From assembly GCA_029781975.1 (NCBI GenBank), contig JAKOVQ010000017.1, forward strand, positions 256,074-320,073: a stretch of DNA of 64,000 nt, written 5' to 3'. A program made the translations under genes and the position numbers. Below, in pieces: positions 60,264 through 64,000 of the stretch. Below the pieces are notes generated by a model. It saw nothing but the letters and a program-made list of their open reading frames with translations. It was not told the origin of the DNA and made no database searches. The stretch is from Acidobacteriota bacterium. Lineage in GTDB: Bacteria > Acidobacteriota > Thermoanaerobaculia > UBA5066. Position 1 is the stretch's first letter, and every line of letters begins with the position of its first letter.

Positions 60264-61334
60264 ATGAGCGCCACCCTTCCCCGGCTCTGCCTCTTCGACG
60301 CCTACGGCACGCTGTTCGACCTCGAGTCGGTCGTTGCGGGGGTCGTTCACAGGGTGGGGGACGCGGCGCCGTCTCTCTCGCGGCTCTGGAGGCAGAAGCA
60401 GCTCGAGTACACGTGGCTGCGGACGCTGATGGACCGGTACGCGCCGTTCGACGAGGTGACGGCCGACGCCCTCCGCTACGCCCTCGCAATTCTCGGCATC
60501 GTCGACCCGTCTCTCGAGGCGGCGCTCCTCGCCAGCTACGGCCGTGTCGCGCCCTACCCGGAGGTCCCCGCGGCGCTTCACGCGCTGAGGGGCGCCGGCG
60601 TCGCCTGCGGCGTCCTCTCCAACGGGACGCCGGCGATGCTCGAGAGCGCGCTCGGCGCCGGCAGGCTGACGGAGTTCTTCGCGCACGTCCTGTCGGTCGA
60701 CGCCGTCCGCCGGTACAAGCCCGACCCCCGGGTGTACGAGCTGGGGGTCGCCTCGACCGGTGTCCCGAAGGAGGAGATCGCCTTCGTCAGCAGCAACCCG
60801 TGGGACGCGGCCGGCGCGGCCTCGTTCGGGTTCCGCGTCGTCTGGGTGAACCGCGCGGGGGCGCCGGCCGAGCCGCTGCCCGGAAGGCCATGGGCCGTCG
60901 TCGATTCCCTCGCGGGGCTCGCCGACGCTCTCGGGATCGCCGCCGCCGGGAGGAGCGCCCCTGCTCGCCCGTGCCCGGCGTGCGGGTTCTCGGTCTTCAC
61001 CGGTGTCGTCGGAACGGCCGGCCGCTGCCCCGTCTGCGGATGGGTCGACGACCTCCTCCAGCTCGTCCATCCCGACCTCGCCGTCGGCGCCAACGCCGGG
61101 CATTCGCTCCGGGCCGCGCAGCGGCGGGCGCTCGAGGCCGCTCCTCTCGCGCTCGGGCGGTTCGGCGCGTACCTGCGGGATCCAGCCTGGCGGCCCCTCC
61201 GGCCGGGCGAGGACCCGGGGAACCGGGCGCTCACCCTCTCGTCGCCCGTCTGCTTCCTGACCGCGCCGGACCCGGAGGAGGTCGAGCCGTACTGGCTGTC
61301 GCCGCCGCCGGCGGAGCCGATCGGCCGCTCGTGA
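60264..61334 (+). CDS. HAD hydrolase (haloacid dehalogenase type II) fused to a CPCC-like domain
   Basis: A 356-aa fusion. Residues 1-225 form a HAD hydrolase like type II haloacid dehalogenases: LFDAYGTLFD with nucleophile Asp11, LSNGTPAML, RRYKPDPRVYE and FVSSNPWDAAGA. From about residue 236 comes a small cysteine-rich module, CPACGFSVFTG... CPVCGWVDDLLQ, like the CPCC domain, which binds zinc. Fusion of the two is uncommon, and its role is unknown; the zinc module may contact a partner. The FMN reductase gene starts 13 nt later and is likely co-expressed. Confidence 0.82.
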   Translation: MSATLPRLCLFDAYGTLFDLESVVAGVVHRVGDAAPSLSRLWRQKQLEYTWLRTLMDRYAPFDEVTADALRYALAILGIVDPSLEAALLASYGRVAPYPEVPAALHALRGAGVACGVLSNGTPAMLESALGAGRLTEFFAHVLSVDAVRRYKPDPRVYELGVASTGVPKEEIAFVSSNPWDAAGAASFGFRVVWVNRAGAPAEPLPGRPWAVVDSLAGLADALGIAAAGRSAPARPCPACGFSVFTGVVGTAGRCPVCGWVDDLLQLVHPDLAVGANAGHSLRAAQRRALEAAPLALGRFGAYLRDPAWRPLRPGEDPGNRALTLSSPVCFLTAPDPEEVEPYWLSPPPAEPIGRS

Positions 61335-61347
61335 GGCGCCGCGTCCC

Positions 61348-61878
61348 GTGAAGGTCCTCGCCGTCTCCGGCAGCCTCCGCGCCGGCTCCTCGAATACGTC
61401 TCTCCTGAAGGCGCTCGCACTCGTCGCGCCACGGGAGGTCGAGGTCGTCCTCCATCCGCCTCTCGACGTGCTGCCCTTCTTCAACCCGGACGTCGAGGAG
61501 GCCGGCCTTCCCGCCGTCGTGGCCGCGTGGCGATCCCGGATCGGCGCCTGCGACGCGCTCGTCCTCTCGAGCCCCGAGTACGCCCACGGCGTCTCCGGGG
61601 TGATGAAGAACGCCCTCGACTGGCTGGTGGGGGGCGTCGAGATCAACGGCAAGCCGACCGCGGTGATCAACGCGCGGCCGCAGGCGACCCTCGCGCACGC
61701 CGCGCTGGTCGAGACGCTCCGGGTGATGGGAGCCCGGGTCGTCGCGCAGCCAGCGCTCCCCCTCACGGGACGAAAGCTCGACGCCCCGGGGATCGCCGCC
61801 GACCCGGAGCTCTCTTCCGCCCTCCGGGCGGTGCTCTCGAGCCTCGCGGACGCGGCGAGGAGCTCGAGCCCCGCCTGA
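61348..61878 (+). CDS. NADPH-dependent FMN reductase-like protein
   Basis: A 176-aa flavodoxin-fold protein: VLAVSGSLRAGSSNTSLLKAL binds the FMN phosphate and LSSPEYAHGVSGVMKNALDWL is the second family motif. Enzymes of this family reduce FMN, quinones or azo dyes with NADPH. Start is a GTG; ribosome site weak. It follows the HAD-CPCC gene closely and probably shares its message. Confidence 0.88.
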   Translation: MKVLAVSGSLRAGSSNTSLLKALALVAPREVEVVLHPPLDVLPFFNPDVEEAGLPAVVAAWRSRIGACDALVLSSPEYAHGVSGVMKNALDWLVGGVEINGKPTAVINARPQATLAHAALVETLRVMGARVVAQPALPLTGRKLDAPGIAADPELSSALRAVLSSLADAARSSSPA

Positions 61879-62083
61879 CTCGGCCCGACCGGCCGCTCTC
61901 CGCGAGGGCCGCCCCCTCCCCGCCGCGGCCCCGTCGCGGCACGGCCAGAATGTGCTCGCGCCGCTGGTACGCGCGATGCATTTCCCCAGGGTGCCGGCCG
62001 GCGACTCCCGGGCTCCGGGACGACGCGAACCGGCGCGAACCGCCTCGTGCCGAAAGGCGACACGGGCGGAGAAGGAGACAGCC

Positions 62084-62719
62084 ATGAGACAGATCCGTTT
62101 CGGGAAGGCGATGCCGCTCCTCGCGGCGCTGCTCTTGTCGGGACCTCTCTCGGCCAGCCAGGGGCTGCAGCCCGACGCGGGCCTCGAGAGAGACGTGTCC
62201 GCGGCGATCCGCAACACGCCCAGGTACGGGCCGTTCGACCTCATCACCTTCAAGGTGTCGGGGCACACCGTGACCCTCGGGGGCGACGTCTACCGCGGCG
62301 TCCTGAAGCAGGATGCCGAATCGGCCGTCGAGGCCGTCCCCGGGGTCGACCGGGTGGTCGACGCCATCAAGGTCCTCCCGGTCTCCTTCAACGACGACAG
62401 GCTCCGCCGCGAGGTCTTCGTCCGGATCTACCACGACGACTTCCTCTCGAAGTACGGGCCGCCGTACGCCCTGATGGGGCCGGGCGCCTGGGAGAGGTGG
62501 CACGCTTCGTGGGCCCTCGGCCCCGACCTGGCCCTCGGCCTCGAGCCGGTCGGGAACTACGCCATCCACGTCGTCGTCGACCACGGACGGGTCACCCTCG
62601 TCGGGAACGTCGACAACGCCGTCGACCGCGACAAGGCCGCCTTCGACGCCAGGTCGGTCCTCGGGGTGAGGGAGGTGGTCAACCGGATCCAGGTCCGCGG
62701 CACGGGAGCCGCCGCGTAA
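62084..62719 (+). CDS. Periplasmic BON-domain protein
   Basis: A 211-aa protein with a signal peptide (MPLLAALLLSGPLSASQG). Two BON modules are visible: ERDVSAAIRNTPRY... VTLGGDVYRG... VPGVDRVVDAIKVLP, and later YAIHVVVDHGRVTLVGNVDNAVDRDKA... VLGVREVVNRIQV. BON domains bind phospholipid or protect the envelope under osmotic stress (OsmY type). A GAAGGAG ribosome site precedes the ATG. Its 205-nt upstream gap holds a CAGAAT box near 61943-61948. Confidence 0.87.
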   Translation: MRQIRFGKAMPLLAALLLSGPLSASQGLQPDAGLERDVSAAIRNTPRYGPFDLITFKVSGHTVTLGGDVYRGVLKQDAESAVEAVPGVDRVVDAIKVLPVSFNDDRLRREVFVRIYHDDFLSKYGPPYALMGPGAWERWHASWALGPDLALGLEPVGNYAIHVVVDHGRVTLVGNVDNAVDRDKAAFDARSVLGVREVVNRIQVRGTGAAA

Positions 62720-62858
62720 GCCGAGGGGCGCGCTTTTCGGGTCCCCCACCCCCGGTTCCTCGCTAAGATCCCGGAACGGTACGGCCGCGAGCGTCGCGGC
62801 CGCAGCCGTGCGTGCGGTCCTGGCGGCTCCGGCCGCCGCGAAAAGAGCGAGGCTTCCG

Positions 62859-63323
62859 ATGGGCGAGTCCATCTCGTTCCGGCTGAACGGGAAGCCCGTC
62901 CAGCTCGACGTCGACGGCGACCGGACGCTCCTCTGGGTGCTCCGGACCGACCTCGGGCTGACGGGGACGAAGTACGGGTGCGGCGAGAGCTACTGCGGCG
63001 CCTGCACCGTCGTCGTGGGGAAAGAGGCCGTCCGGTCGTGCCAGCTGCCGGTCCGGGCCGTGCGCGGCAAGGACGTGACGACCATCGAAGGGCTGGAGCG
63101 GGACGGCAGGCTCCACCCGCTGCAGGAGGCCTTCGCGGACGCCGGCGGCCTGCAGTGCGGCTTCTGCACGCCCGGGATGATCATGGCCGCCTACGCCCTC
63201 CTCCTGAAGACGCCGAAGCCGAGCCGGGACCAGATCCTCGCGCGGATGGAAGGCAACCTCTGCCGCTGCGCCGCCCACCACCGGATCGTGACGGCCATCG
63301 AGCAGGCCTCGGCGAAGGCGTGA
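62859..63323 (+). CDS. iorA: Isoquinoline 1-oxidoreductase alpha-type [2Fe-2S] subunit
   Basis: A 154-aa small subunit of xanthine-oxidase-family molybdoenzymes. It carries eight cysteines for two [2Fe-2S] clusters: Cys41, 46, 49 and 61, then Cys100, 103, 135 and 137 (QCGFCTPGM, NLCRCAAH). It passes electrons from the molybdenum subunit encoded next. ATG at 62859 is chosen because SISFRLNGKPV begins the plant-type ferredoxin fold. Its stop is 8 nt before the next gene's likely ATG. The exact substrate is unknown; family members oxidise N-heterocycles or aldehydes. Confidence 0.88.
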   Translation: MGESISFRLNGKPVQLDVDGDRTLLWVLRTDLGLTGTKYGCGESYCGACTVVVGKEAVRSCQLPVRAVRGKDVTTIEGLERDGRLHPLQEAFADAGGLQCGFCTPGMIMAAYALLLKTPKPSRDQILARMEGNLCRCAAHHRIVTAIEQASAKA

Positions 63324-63331
63324 GGCGGGTC

Positions 63332-64000
63332 ATGTCGGACGAACGGGTCCCGATCGCCGCCCCCCCCGCCGCCGCGCCGCTCCCGTCCGGGGGCCGCGCC
63401 CTCCGCCGCCGCGACTTCATCAAGCTCCTCGGCGGCGGGATCATCGTCCTCTTCAACGTCGACCTCCTCGACCTCGCGGCCCAGGAGGTGAGGACCAACG
63501 GCTATCCCGCCGACTTCAACGCCTACCTGAGGATCGGCAACAACGGCCGCGTGACGGTCTACTCCGGGAAGATCGAGATGGGCCAGGGCGTGGTCACGTC
63601 GCTGGCGCAGATGGCGGCCGACGAGCTCGACGTCTCGGTCGAGTCGATCGACATGGTCATGGGCGACACCGACCTCTGCCCGTTCGACCGCGGCACGTAC
63701 GGCTCGATGTCGACCCGCTTCTTCGGGCCCGCCCTGCGGGCCGCCGCGGCCGAGGCGAGGGCCGTCCTCGTCGCGCTCGCCGCGGAGCAGCTGAAGCGGC
63801 CGAAGGAGGCGCTCGCCGTCGAGGCCGGCGTCGTCTTCGTCGCGTCGGATCCGAAGGTGCGCGTGACGTACGGCCAGCTCGCGCAGGGGCAGAAGCTGGT
63901 CCGGACCCTCGACGGCAAGGCGGTCGCCAAGCCGCTCTCCCGGTTCAAGGTGATGGGGAAGCCCCACCGGCGCCTCGACGCGCGGGCGAAGGTGACGGGC
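63332..64000 (+). CDS. iorB: Isoquinoline 1-oxidoreductase beta-type molybdenum subunit, partial
   Basis: The first 223 codons of the large subunit; the frame is open at the window edge. A Tat signal LRRRDFIKLLGGG with twin arginines sends the folded enzyme across the membrane. NNGRVTVYSGKIEMGQGVVTSLAQMAADEL is the conserved start of the molybdenum-binding subunit. With the [2Fe-2S] subunit before it, this forms a periplasmic molybdoenzyme. An earlier GTG at 63320 overlaps the iorA stop and could be the start instead. Confidence 0.85.
   Translation, partial: MSDERVPIAAPPAAAPLPSGGRALRRRDFIKLLGGGIIVLFNVDLLDLAAQEVRTNGYPADFNAYLRIGNNGRVTVYSGKIEMGQGVVTSLAQMAADELDVSVESIDMVMGDTDLCPFDRGTYGSMSTRFFGPALRAAAAEARAVLVALAAEQLKRPKEALAVEAGVVFVASDPKVRVTYGQLAQGQKLVRTLDGKAVAKPLSRFKVMGKPHRRLDARAKVTG

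Overview
The window is very GC-rich chromosomal DNA from a Gram-negative-type bacterium. It has many lipoprotein and secretion signals and a large Ser/Thr kinase with a TPR tail. It also has an IPTL-CTERM-like protein, a DUF6600-type protein, tight gene packing, and GTG or TTG starts. This mix fits Acidobacteriota (a Thermoanaerobaculia- or Vicinamibacteria-like lineage) best, but there is no rRNA or other marker here to prove it.

Left part (1-16.4 kb). A minus-strand unit carries hutU, an NtrY-like sensor kinase and a lipoprotein. Next is a storage-granule-like cluster: phaR, a phasin-like gene and a patatin, then a converging acyltransferase, an SDR and a second phasin-like gene, with a divergent double ArsA/Get3 ATPase. 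No polyhydroxyalkanoate synthase is present. hutH, purA and a tRNA-Lys(TTT) follow.

Middle-left (16.4-26.5 kb). A PAS-only protein, an SDR-DUF2867 protein, a kinase-TPR/lipoprotein pair, a GlsB/YeaQ-type membrane protein, a FecR/DUF6600 protein with coding repeats, a ZIP-family transporter and a small secreted protein.

Defence island (26.5-50.6 kb). A complete class 1 DISARM set (drmD, drmMI, drmA, drmB, drmC) is split in two. drmD and drmMI lie at 26.5-34.4 kb and drmABC at 44.5-50.6 kb. About 10 kb sits between them. It holds a SIR2-HerA pair, McrBC (McrB with an EVE-like insert), an orphan MNT-type nucleotidyltransferase, a secreted protein, a truncated secreted reading frame and a small winged-helix regulator. 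Each DISARM block also carries an AbrB/PIN (VapBC-like) pair placed directly ahead of a DISARM gene; the second pair overlaps drmA. The 3' end of drmMI and the SIR2-HerA genes are visibly less GC-rich than the rest, which suggests later acquisition or exchange.

Right part (50.6-64 kb). An IPTL-CTERM-like surface protein, nitroreductase plus KefB/YbaL-type antiporter, a TetR/cupin operon with a perfect palindromic operator, an EamA transporter, an ABC exporter, a five-repeat lipoprotein, a HAD-CPCC fusion, an FMN reductase, a BON protein, and the first genes of an isoquinoline 1-oxidoreductase-like molybdoenzyme that runs off the end.

Across the window many single genes have a TAGAMT-like hexamer only 6-10 nt before the start codon and no Shine-Dalgarno sequence. 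This suggests frequent leaderless transcription, while other genes keep clear ribosome sites.
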